A stretch of 64,000 nt of DNA from Jaenimonas drosophilae (taxonomy: Eukaryota; Euglenozoa; Kinetoplastea; Trypanosomatida; Trypanosomatidae): assembly GCA_030849065.1 (NCBI GenBank), contig JASAON010001639.1, positions 1-64,000 of the forward strand, given 5' to 3'. The notes under the pieces were generated by a model. It saw only the letters and a list, made by a program, of their open reading frames with translations, did no database searches and was not told the origin of the DNA. The translations under genes were made by a program, and so were the position numbers. Of this stretch, positions 53,936 through 64,000 are shown piece after piece. Every line of letters begins with the position of its first letter. Positions within the stretch are counted from its first letter, which is position 1.

Positions 53936-56009
53936 AACCTACCACTACCTGCTGCACAGCATGGATGAGTAGCGCGCGGCGCGTACCGCTCTATATGGAT
54001 TCTTTGCTGTGCTCACTTAGCAGCATGTAATGGGGAGTCTTCCCGTGTTTTGCTGACCCCTAGTAGACGATCGCTTCCTCCTCGTCTCTTCGCTGTTGGA
54101 GACGAACGAATGAGCGTGAGCGTGCATGAGTGAGTGTGTGTGTGTGTGCACCCAGTACTTCTGGGGGACTACGACTACTCAACCCCGGCGTCAGGAGGGT
54201 TAGTCTTCAGGGCTTCTAATTCCCCCTGACAACCCTCCATCTCGCCCGCTGCCACGCTCCACTTCATGACAACGATCGATTGTGCGTGCATGGAGGTGTA
54301 GGACCACTCCATCATCGTACCGTCGGGACGATCTCACTCCCCCGGCGTATCCTGTTTGCCCCGTTGCGAGCGACATCCGTCTCTACATAGAGCACAAAGG
54401 AAGAGCCAGTGAAACCGAGATGAATGGATACGTGCCCAAACATTCAGAACGCTTGTTTTGCACTACAAGATGTTGTGCGTCTCGTCGGCGTCACCTGTCC
54501 TTCTCTCGTGTCTTCCTTCCTCTCTCCTTCTTTTGGGTGTTGCCCCCCTCGCACTCTGAGGGAAGTAGGGGGCAATGATCCTGATGTTCCGATATCCCTT
54601 ATTATTGTGTTCTTTTTTTTTTTTTACCAAATGGCTGCGCCATAGATGCATAGATTGATGGGATGAGGTGAGGAGGGTGTATGTGTGTCGGTCTACGAGC
54701 CCATGCTCCTTCCTCCCCACCCCTCCCCATGTTGGTGCGTTGAGGAGTTTTCTTGCAAAGGTCCGCCTGTGCTGATGAGAAGGAGGACCCATGACGGTGG
54801 TCGAGGTGCTCGAGGAGTTGACCCATTCATGCGAATGGATGCAGCCAGCTCTCTCGTACCTTCTTCTCTTCTTTTGTATGTGTGAGTGCAATAAACACGG
54901 GCAACCTGTTTTAGATTCAACAGACCTGTGCATCGTCTTGACCAACACACAAATTCTCCGTACATAGCCATGAGCCTGACCTTCTTGGCAGGTCACTGTG
55001 AGCGAGGTGGTGTTGTTGGGTACAAGTCGAGTGAATACAGGCGCGTTGTGTTGTGCTTCAGCTCGTGTTGCGGCGATCGTCGTGTGTGTCAGTGTGGGGG
55101 TGGAGGTGCTTCGGCGTCTTCCCTTCCAAATAGATTCCACTGTCGTCGGGCAACGGAAGCGAGTCTGGACGAGAATAGGGTGAGGGTGGGTTAAGGTAAT
55201 GGGATGTGGCACGTGGTTGCTTCTCATCCCACAACACACACAGGCTCATGGTATTGGGCGTTTGCGGAATGGTGTGGTGTGCAGGGTGGACCGACTGGTC
55301 TTCTTCCCCCCTCACTTCCATCACCGCACTCGCTTACACGCCAGACCCCTTCCTACCATTTTACCTCTCCTCTTGTTTTCATGTTTTTTTTTGATTTTCC
55401 CAACCCTCCGCATGTGTCTCAAGAACAACGATCGCTATGTAATGGTGGCTACGGGAAAAAATAAGAACGAAGAACCCACCAGTGTATGTCAGAGCAGGAC
55501 GATGAAGGGCGATGACTCACGCACTTGCCCTACCTGCAACGCGCACACACACCCGACGCAAGGAAACCAATGACAGAAGCAAGTGGTAGTCGTTGCATCC
55601 ACACTTAGCAAGGATCTCGCTATTTTTTCCATCCATGTTTCGCCCCATTTCATCTACACACACAATGTCAACGACGGTTGCCACGGAAGGGTACGTGGCA
55701 CTGGACTGCTGTATCATTGGTTGGCGCAGCACTTGAGATCAACCATACTGTGATGAAAATCCTTTCTGCCCTCACTCCCCCAACCTTCTCTTCTCCCATT
55801 CTCTTTCTTCCTTCAGCTTCACGTAGTTCAACACACCAATACTGCTCAGCAACCCTATTGTGGCTGATTCTGCCAAGAATTTTTGTGTTCTTCCTTGCTT
55901 GGGCATATACCTGCCGATATTCATTGCTTTGATACTCGTTGAACCAGGGAGGCTCTCCTGCTACAGCACCTCCCTTCCTCTTTGCCTCACCTCCGTATAC
56001 CACAATCAC
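53936..56009. other. Intergenic region, large membrane protein to PEX4-like gene
   Basis: About 2 kb without a supported gene. It contains a GT repeat at about 54132-54148, poly-T at 54611-54625, a poly-T run at 55384-55392 and a CT-rich tract ending in AG at 55815-55816. Short frames inside start mostly at GTG or TTG and show no domain. Confidence 0.65.
55761..55816 (+). promoter_or_regulatory. Candidate trans-splice acceptor for the PEX4-like gene
   Basis: A long CT-rich stretch (CCTTTCTGCCCTCACTCCCC and on) ends at CAG with the AG at 55815-55816, leaving about 194 nt before ATG 56010. Confidence 0.5.
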
Positions 56010-56537
56010 ATGTCTGCTCGCCGTTCTCTGGTCCGGCTAAGCAACGAACTGAAGGACGCCAACGCCTCTGGTGACGCAGATATCCATCTGGAGCTCTACG
56101 ACGCCAGCAAGCATGGCAATCGCGTAGCCTCTGCATCCTCGCCGGAGCTCTTCACGTGGGTTGCAACCCTCACGGGCCCGAGCGATTCACCGTTTGAAGG
56201 TGGTCACTACCGTGTGCTGCTGCGTATTCCCAACGAATACCCCATGGTGCCACCCGCAGCCACCTTCATGACCAAGGTGTTCCACCCCAACGTGGAGTTC
56301 TCATCGGGTACGATTTGCCTGGACATCCTCAAAGGTGGCTGGTCTCCTGCCTGGACCCTCAACGCGCTCTGCCGGGCCATTCTGAATCTTCTTGCCGAGC
56401 CTGAGCCCAACAGCCCCTTCAACTGCGACGCGGGCAATCTCGTACGCGCCGGAGATATGGAGGGCTATCGGTCAATGGTGCGCATGTACAGCATCATGGA
56501 GGCTGGTGCTCCACCCTACACCGATTTCGAAGGCTGA
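56010..56537 (+). CDS. Ubiquitin-conjugating enzyme E2, PEX4-like
   Basis: A 175-residue UBC-fold protein. The active-site Cys is C103 in SSGTICLDILKGGWSPAWTL, preceded by VFHPNVEF (the HPN motif) and YPMVPPAATF. The stretch SPFNCDAGNLVRAGDMEGYRSMVRMY closely resembles the C-terminal part of peroxin 4 proteins, where a Cys and Asn in NCDAGNL are typical. PEX4 ubiquitinates the PEX5 receptor at the peroxisome, and in kinetoplastids at the glycosome, so that it can be recycled. Kinetoplastid PEX4 has been shown in T. brucei. The start is the ATG at 56010; an upstream GTG-started frame would add 50 residues rich in Leu that do not fit the family. The family is certain; PEX4 identity is likely. 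Confidence 0.88.
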   Translation: MSARRSLVRLSNELKDANASGDADIHLELYDASKHGNRVASASSPELFTWVATLTGPSDSPFEGGHYRVLLRIPNEYPMVPPAATFMTKVFHPNVEFSSGTICLDILKGGWSPAWTLNALCRAILNLLAEPEPNSPFNCDAGNLVRAGDMEGYRSMVRMYSIMEAGAPPYTDFEG

Positions 56538-59500
56538 CACACACACACACTGACACAGAGCAGATCAACCTCGCCACACTCCGATCCCGCCTTGCCTTTC
56601 TGGTGTGCGTACGGAACGGCGGGTGCGAATACCGGAGGAACTTATACTGGGAACACGCACGCACGTGTGTGTAGGCTGAGTACGAACCTTGCTATTAGCT
56701 CTTTACGTTGCATCGTCATCTTCATTCCCCATGCTAGCCAGCTGCTGCGCTGGCTGCTCACAACGTCGTTGCTCGTGCGCTATGCAATCTTTCGTGCCCA
56801 TCAACTTCATCCCTGCGTGTGTACTTCCTTCGTGTTTATTTTTTCTCTCTTCTTTGTAGTAGTTCCTGCAACACACAAGTCTTCACGAAAGAAAAACAAT
56901 CACAGAAAGCTTCAACCTTTTCTGTTCACGTTTCTCATCGAAGTACTCTTCTCAAACCATCAAGTTTTTTTTTTCTTCATTTACTTTTCTTCTGTACGAT
57001 CGTACGCTAACCTTCAGTTTTGCTCGCTTGCTTGTTCTGTTTCTCGTTAGAAGCATTCCGCAGCCAAAAGAAGCAACCGATCAGCAGATTGCGAAGAATC
57101 GCTGAAGGTGTCTTTGGCCTCACACACAACAGACAAGAAAAGAAGCATTCACGTGGTTTACTACTGACGTACGCCTTCAAGTCACTCTGCGTGCCGCACG
57201 TCGCTGTTACTTCCCTACCCGTGCTCGCAGTTGCTGTACTCATTTCACTCGTTCGTTGAGTGAGTGTTTTGCCTGACAGAGGTTTTCATACGACGTGGAC
57301 TTAGCAGTCAAGCCAGTCGTCCTCTTTCGCATCCGCTCATCAGCCAGCAACTGATCCCCCTCCATCTCCCCCTACGGAGTGACGTTGGTTGGCTGGGCCA
57401 TCTTCTTCCCCACCACCTCCCAACCCACTGTTGTCTGCTGCCCCACCGCAACCTGACGCATCGAACGCCGCAGACATCAACACACTCTCGCGCACCTCAC
57501 AAAAAAAAAGTCCGATAACCCATCAGGCCCTGCCAACACTCGCAATTAGTTGTGACGCCTGGACTGAGTAGAGGGCAGCCTGAGAACAACACAACAACCA
57601 AGAAAAAAACCAAACATCATCAGCATCTGTAAACACCACCATCCGTAGAGTCCCTCGCCTGTTTACGATTTGTGCGTAGCATAAAAGACAACGGAAGAAC
57701 TGCTGCCGTCCACTTTCTCACCCGACAAAACCACACCACAACGAACAAATAACTGCCCAAACGAGACGTACACTCGGATTGGCAGCAAGGGTGACGATCA
57801 ATTGTGACTCCAGCAACACACAAAAACAATCAAAAAACAACTTCCTGGGTCTTTCATCAGCACCTGTCGTGGACTCACAGCACAGGCGACGAGTTGAACC
57901 AGTGCACATACGCACACATTTCCGCTCCTGAGGACTCCTCTGAACTGTAGTAACGGGAGATTCATCATCTCCACACTCACCACCCGCACACAACTCACAC
58001 CCAACCAGCAGGAGAGATTTACGTGGAGCGCGTGTTTCCATCGGACATCAACAACTCTTTACGTACGTGGTCCTTCTCTTAGTGTTGTGCACCTGGACGC
58101 ACCGACCTTCCCTTTTATCTCCAGATCCTGCCCACCCCCGACCCATCATATCTGCTCAACGCCCCCTCGCTGCAACTCTGAGCTAATCCAACCCCCCAAA
58201 CATTCAGACACAGACACGACCGGTACATCCGTGCGAGCGTTCTTCGTGTTGACAGTCGAACGCCATCCCTCACCATCTTCTCCTCGTTCATACCAGACCT
58301 CCTTCGAACAACCCATCGCACTACCCACTACACTCCATCTTATCGTGGAGAAGTGAAGTTGTGTTCCGCTCAACGCTCTTTTTTTGTTTCTTTTCCCACT
58401 GGTTCCCTTCCCGAACAGATCGATTGAGAGAGAGGAAAAACACAAGGAAACACAAAAAAACACTTGTGCTACATCCCTGACAATTTGGAACAACCTGCCT
58501 ACGCCCCACGGCTTCCATCTGCATCACCTTATTCCTTCTGTGCTTGAAATACACATAAACACGAAGAAAGAGCGAAAGAGCGAGTTTTTTTTTCCCTTCT
58601 TCTGTTATTGCTCTGCTGGTTCTATCGGTTGGTGAGAAATCTGCGATTGTACTCCATTACTTTTTATTTTTCATTTTTGTGGTGTCTCTGGCAACTTCTT
58701 GTTTGTGCCTCCGTGTCGCGTGAACCCCTGTCAAAACCCCATCGGAAGCATTCCAACCAACCAACAACAACAACAACACACCTCCATCTTCCCCCTGTGT
58801 GACCTCCCCACTAACCCAAGACTCAGAATTGTTAGGTGGCAAAGACTTTTTCCTTTCTCGTTCTTGTCATACGTTTACGTTGCCCGACCACTCCGTGCAT
58901 CTGTTACCAACAACTGCCGTTTGGCTGCTGTGTGCTGTACATAAACAAAGGTATCTCGGAGATCCTACCCGCCCCGTCGAAGCGCTACGCCAACTCACTT
59001 GTTGCTTCTTCATTTTTTTTCTTCTTTTTTGTTATTGCTTTTTCAAGACGCTGGCGATCAGCAATCTGACGTCCCCATCCGACCTCCTTCCTTAAGCAAG
59101 AAACTACCCTCTTTTCGTTGTTCGTTACTATCTTTTCCCTTCTTCTTTGTTGTTTCACGGAAGCACCCCCCACCCCTTGTCGCATATCGACTTAGTGCTT
59201 CCCTCGGGTGCGTTGTGTTTGGAGTGGTTTTTTCTGTTCTGTTTTTTTTGTTTTTGCTCTCTGTTTTCTCTTTGTCCGTCCATCGCGGAGAAGTACGACG
59301 AAGTTCTCGCGTGGGCATCCTTTAGAAACAAAAAGCTGTAGAGAGTGCAGATAGCTTCCATCAAAGGATTATCCGCACACACCCGTCCCCCTCATTCTTT
59401 TTACCTTCCGTCTTTTTTTTTTGGAAGGGACCGAGAGCGTGTGTTAGCGCCATAGGTACAAGCACGAAGGAAGGAACGGATCAGTACCCAAATCAGGTTC

Positions 59501-62500
59501 ATCCGCCACTCTTCTTCACCCTCTATCCCCCCAAAAGTTGTTCTCTGAGAGAGATTGAAAGTTCGATCGCCGCAGTTTTCCCTCCACTACTTCTTCTTCC
59601 TTGGCGTTTACCCTTTCATTCTTGTAACCTTGTTGGTCTGGACTATTCCTCCTCTAAGTGCACCTACACCTTCTTCCCCCCGCTGTCCCCCCTCTGAGTT
59701 TCCCCCCCTTCCCATCACCGAAGGGTTTCTTCTTTCTTTTTCAGTCTTGTTGTTTTTGCTACCTTCAACGAGTTTTTTCTCTCTTTTTTTTCTCTTCTGT
59801 CTTTGTTCCTTCTTCCTTGAACCCCTCTTCTCCCCCCTTCCCCTGCGTTTACCGTATCACATCAAGTTTTATATCACCTCCCCACCCTACTTCTCTCTTT
59901 AGTTGTTATTTTCGCTATTGTTTTTGTGATTGCTTGTCGTTGTTCATTTCTATTTTCCCTTTCTTCACGTCTGTGTGTCCGCGCCGTTCGTACATCGTCT
60001 CTCACCTTCTTTTCTTGCTTTGACGTGGACTGACTGGTACGTGTTGCTTACGCCATTGCATTCAATCATAACTCATCAATCCCAATTTGTTCTCCCTTTT
60101 GCTGTTTTTTCTCGTGCTCTAAAGGATCTTTCTGTTGTTTGCTGTTGTTACCTCTTGTCCCTTTGACCTCCCCCCTCGTCAACCTCCTGGTTCTAGTTCT
60201 TTGCGTTCGCATTGAGGAAAAGTTGTTTTGCGGGTTTTCTTTCTTGTATTTTTCTTTTTACACCCCCTTTTCCTTTGCGTTCCTGTTCGTTGTGTGTTGT
60301 TTTGACTGGTGTTATCCCTCCCTTTCTCTCCACCTGCCGGCTCGAGAAACCGTTTCGGCGCCGACTGCGTTCGTGGGCCACACTCTCTGGTGTGAAAAGA
60401 ATACAGCTACTTTTTTCATTTTCGCTAGCCACAACTTTTTCTTTTCACTAACCCTTCCTGCGTCGCGAACCGCGTAATAAGTGTGCAGCTCCGAAGAAAA
60501 ACACAAAAAAATCATCATTTGTTTTTCTGTTTGTTGTTTCGCTTTGACCTACACAGGGCGTGGGATTTACTGTTATCTGAGAGTTCATTTCTCTCGTATT
60601 TTCATCCCGAGGCAAGTACTTCTTTTCCTGGCGTGCGTGCTCTGAAAATCCACCTTTTCTTCTCATCGCCGCTACTTTTGACGTTTTCTGTTTTCTTCGT
60701 GCTTTGGGCCTTCAACAACTGTTGTCGTTTTATTGTGCGTGCACGCGAGATCTCCATTGCTACTACACCTACTACGCACTACACCCGCGTTTCCTCACGT
60801 GAGGCTATCCCCCCCTTCTTCCCCCGCTCAGATACCTCTCCAGCCCTCCATCGGTGAGGAAGTATTTTCGTTCTGTTACGCCATTTTCTTTGATATACGT
60901 TCATCTTTAGAGAAAAGCACAGACCTACTACTTCAGCGTCAAACGACAGGTAGTGGCTGTACGTAATACTGTCCAACCACTCCTCCATCTCATCTTCTTC
61001 TGAAGACGTTTGATTCTTCTCTCACAAGATCCCCCAGCCCTCTTTCTATTTGGTTCTCCGTTGTTATCTTTGAATTTACCTGTTCGTTGATATCCTGACG
61101 CCTTCTTCGTGTGCTTGATTTTGTTGTGTTGCTCATTTTTGTTTCGCCACCTTCTCCCCACAGCGGCGGGATATCTGTAGTAGTGTCAAAGGCTGTGCCG
61201 TTGTGTCTTTTCACGCACATCGCACACCGAAGCATCACCACTGCAAAGAAAGCAAATTCACGGAGCACGCGAGCTTGACTTTCTCCACTTGCGCTAAACT
61301 GCCAAGCACATACCCTATCCTCGTAGTCAGTGTATCTCTACGAGGCCGTCAGCTTTTACTGTTGCTCTTTTTCAGGTGCACTCATTTATTTCTCCGTATT
61401 CCTTCTCTTTGGATACGTCACGTGGAGAACACATTACAGAAACACTGATTGATTGTGTGCGTGTGTATCTGTGCCTGAGCTCCAACGCAGCCCGCAAAGC
61501 GCGCATTTTCTTCTGAGCTCTTGATCGATCTCTCTTTGTTGTTCTTTTCTTCTTCCTGTGTTTCACTTGAGGGTTCTTTGTGTGGTTGTTTTCGTGCGAC
61601 CGTTGCTTTCTTGTGAAGGACATTCTCCAAGACCTCTCCCACTCTCTTGTGTGAAACAGATTGCGTACCCCCTCCACTGGCATTTCATTTTGTGGGTGAA
61701 CCAAACTCATATATATTACCAGATTCTTGGTGCCCTGTAGGGAACTTGTTCCTTCGCTTCTTTCCCGGTTCCGTTTAGGGCTGATACCCCCACACCGACT
61801 CATACCTACCACTTCCAGCCTTCTAAAATAACCGCTTTTTTTTTCGTGTTGTACTTTTTTCGGATCGTTGCTTGTTTCAGTTTCTCCTTTGTTGCCCTAG
61901 CAGAGTTTCACTCCTTCTTTGTGTGTGACGTGTACTTGGGGCCCTGAAACAGCTCTGATTCCACACAACCCCGTTGGTAGCATTCATCGGCACAACTTCT
62001 TTTGGAAGTTGCATAGGCTCGTCGATCGCATTTTTTCCTCATTTTTTTCTGACTCAGCTGAATTTTTCTGTTTTTCTTCTTTTAGCTTCTTTCTTCTCTC
62101 CTCGTCCCTGCTTTGTAGTGATTCCTGTGAGTGATCCTGCCATCCAACGACTACGACTGCAACCACAACAACTACTACTATTTGTTTGTCACTTGGGTCA
62201 TCTCAGATCAGTTGTAACCCCCTCTCCCTCTACCCCCTACACCCCCTCGTAGTTTCTCTTGGCTATCTCCATCTCCACTCCTTCCCACAGCACTAACCAG
62301 GAGAACTTTCCCCAGAGAACGTCTTCTGCTATATACCACTTCTAACTACTTCGATTGGTGTGTGCTGCTCTGCGAAGAGGAAGCGTTGCTACTTCAGTCA
62401 TAAGGAAACGCATACTCCCACCAGAACCTCCTTCATTTCCACGTGGCACTTAGAGGTTGGTATCAAAGGAGCGATTTTTTCCTTCTTCTTTTCGCTTTGT

Positions 62501-63912
62501 GTTTTACAATAACCCTACCATCCACCGATCATCAATCACATATATCACCAATCTCGTCGAAAAAAACTTCTTTTGCGTTGACGTCGTCCATCAGATCTTC
62601 TTCCCCCTTGTTTTCGAACTTTTCTTCTTTTTCTTGCCGTTGTTGCTTTGCTGGTAGACCTTGGTGAACTGCCACTCTAGCACGCTCTCGTCGTCCGTAG
62701 ATCGTGGAGTTTTTCCTCTTTCTTGCTGTTGCTACTTCTGACTTCACCTCCACTTCGGTAGGAACTTTTTGTGTTTAGTGCAGTGTTGTGTGTGTCTTGA
62801 GCTCCGCCTCTCGTCATCTCCTCTCTCTTCTTTCCACTCCCAACCAATACGAAAGAACTCTCATACGCGCATCGCCTTGGAGAGCTACCAAACCGTATTG
62901 CTTTTACTTCGTGCATTGTGTGTAGTCGTTCCGCCCCAAAAATTCTATATACTACGTCGTGTACCAGCTTTTGCCAGGTACTTCGCGGAACCCCTACTCA
63001 GCAGCGTTTAGAGGATATCAAACACTTGTGGTAATAGGACCTTCATTTGCGTGAAACCAACACCACTCTCCTCCGCTACAATAACACATCAGCACTTCCA
63101 TCCACAGGAAAAGATAAATTTTTTTTCTTGGTTCGTTTCGTCGCTGTTGGCTCACTTCGGTAGCGCATACTGGGGATTGCTTTCATCGCTCTCTCTCTCG
63201 ACCCATCCCACTCCGTTGTGTCTTTTCCTGGGTGTGAAGCAGAGATACAATATCCCAAACTTTTTTTTTCTTGTTGTCGTGCTGAGCATTCTAGTGAAAC
63301 ACTCAGCGCATCACTTTCTTGTCACCTCCCAATTTCTAGCAAACAAACACACAAACACTACCTTTCCGATATATCACCGATTACTTATATCTTCCTAAAA
63401 CCTTTCTTCTGTGTCGTTGTGTTGTGCGCCATCTGGTGCCTTTCTCATCAGCGCGCTCTACTCGTCCGCAGGTCCCAAAGGCAAGCGCAGTCGCTCACCG
63501 TAGCTCCATCCCGTCTTTCCTGATTTGCCGTAGTGCTTCAAGGGCGAAGTCTTCTCTTGCATTGATTGTTCTTGTTGCTCCCGTTTTTTTCCCCTGTGGA
63601 GAGCATTTTTTTTTCTTTCCCTTGTGTGGTTCTTGACCCTCCAACATCAGTACCCCTGAGTGCTACCAGTTGTTCTCGGTCGCGTGCTCTACCTACCTTC
63701 TTTTTTTTTTCGAGAACCCACCCTCACCTTAACTCTTTGCTCGCGCTAGAGTGTACGTGCCGTGTATCTGCGTTTTTTTGTACCGTCTGCTTGAGTTTTC
63801 ATCCAGCCGCATTTTTTCTCGCTGGGAAGCCGTTCACCTACAGTCTCGCCTGCACGACTAACACTCACTGGTGTATCACCAACACCAGACCACCAACCTC
63901 CGTTTCTCCACG
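56538..63912. other. Long pyrimidine-rich region with no recognisable gene
   Basis: About 7.4 kb. The + strand is dominated by C and T, with many T runs (for example about 58576, 59398, 63246, 63699) and scattered CT tracts. The longest open frames are about 60-125 codons, start at non-ATG or weak ATG codons and encode Phe/Leu/Ser-rich strings that simply translate the pyrimidine bias. No tRNA, rRNA or repeat was recognised. A box C/D or H/ACA snoRNA cluster could be missed by eye. The region precedes a new coding start at 63913. Confidence 0.6.
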
Positions 63913-64000
63913 ATGGATTCCGCACAGAACAACTCCGACGACAACGGGAAGGAGTTACTTCGCCAATTGATGCAGGATATGCGCTGCATCGCGGACGACG
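63913..64000 (+). CDS. Start of a coding sequence truncated by the window end
   Basis: An ATG at 63913 opens a frame that stays open for 29 codons to the end of the window (MDSAQNNSDDNGKELLRQLM and on). The peptide is hydrophilic, then shows an amphipathic helix pattern (ELLRQLMQDMRCIADD). It follows the long pyrimidine-rich region, with a poly-T tract at about 63699-63710 and AG near 63713. The composition switches from T-rich to balanced A/G/C at this ATG, as expected for a true coding start. Too short to assign a family. Confidence 0.6.
   Translation, partial: MDSAQNNSDDNGKELLRQLMQDMRCIADD

Noticed and set aside
54190..54240. Short inverted repeat GGAGGGTT / AACCCTCC downstream of the large membrane protein
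   Set aside because: Only eight paired bases with a long loop; likely chance, and not followed by a T run that would suggest a terminator.
60483..60857. Frame of 124 codons in the pyrimidine-rich desert
   Set aside because: Product is Phe/Ser/Leu-rich, as expected from translating C/T sequence; start is not a clear ATG context and no domain is visible.

Overview
The window looks like nuclear DNA of a kinetoplastid protist, most plausibly a free-living bodonid-type lineage; the species is an inference. The grounds are: every recognisable protein gene is intronless and lies on the + strand; genes are packed head to tail; most ATGs are preceded by a polypyrimidine tract followed by an AG, as expected for trans-splicing; and two tRNA genes on the opposite strand sit at a compositional boundary. 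Proteins typical of eukaryotes (centrin, karyopherin, Trf4-type poly(A) polymerase, inhibitor-3, PFK-2/FBPase-2, PEX4-like E2) rule out a bacterium. Many open frames begin at TTG or GTG; I moved each start to the first plausible ATG.

Region 1 (1-41.6 kb) is a polycistronic-style array. In order it holds: a very large STE-type kinase, a Trf4-like nucleotidyltransferase, a centrin, an importin-4/Kap123-like karyopherin, a mitochondrial malonyl-CoA decarboxylase, a 3676-residue WD40/EF-hand-like protein, a protein phosphatase 1 inhibitor-3 homologue, a TTD14-like P-loop protein, a J-domain membrane protein, a bifunctional-type PFK-2/FBPase-2, two more J-domain membrane proteins, a hexapeptide O-acetyltransferase and a short unknown acidic protein. 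This half is full of CAA and ATC/GAT triplet microsatellites, both between genes and inside them, where they encode runs of Asn, Ser, Asp and His.

Region 2 (41.6-43.75 kb) is a boundary. tRNA-Met(CAT) and tRNA-Arg(ACG), both on the - strand and each followed by an oligo-T terminator, flank a GC-rich island with long poly-C and poly-G runs, a roughly 200-bp tandem duplication and an inverted repeat.

Region 3 (43.75-56.5 kb) differs in base and codon use and lacks the triplet microsatellites. It holds a small RRM protein, a phosphoacetylglucosamine mutase, a 2297-residue type-I membrane protein with a repetitive Cys-paired ectodomain and a long acidic tail, and a PEX4-like ubiquitin-conjugating enzyme.

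Region 4 (56.5-63.9 kb) is a long, pyrimidine-rich stretch with no recognisable gene. It ends at the first 29 codons of a new coding sequence cut by the window edge.

The genes do not form one pathway, as is usual in kinetoplastid arrays. Three of the eighteen genes encode predicted organelle-targeted J-domain proteins with a downstream membrane anchor, and they lie within 9 kb. The best candidates for undescribed biology are the large receptor-like protein, the tRNA-flanked GC island and the J-protein cluster.
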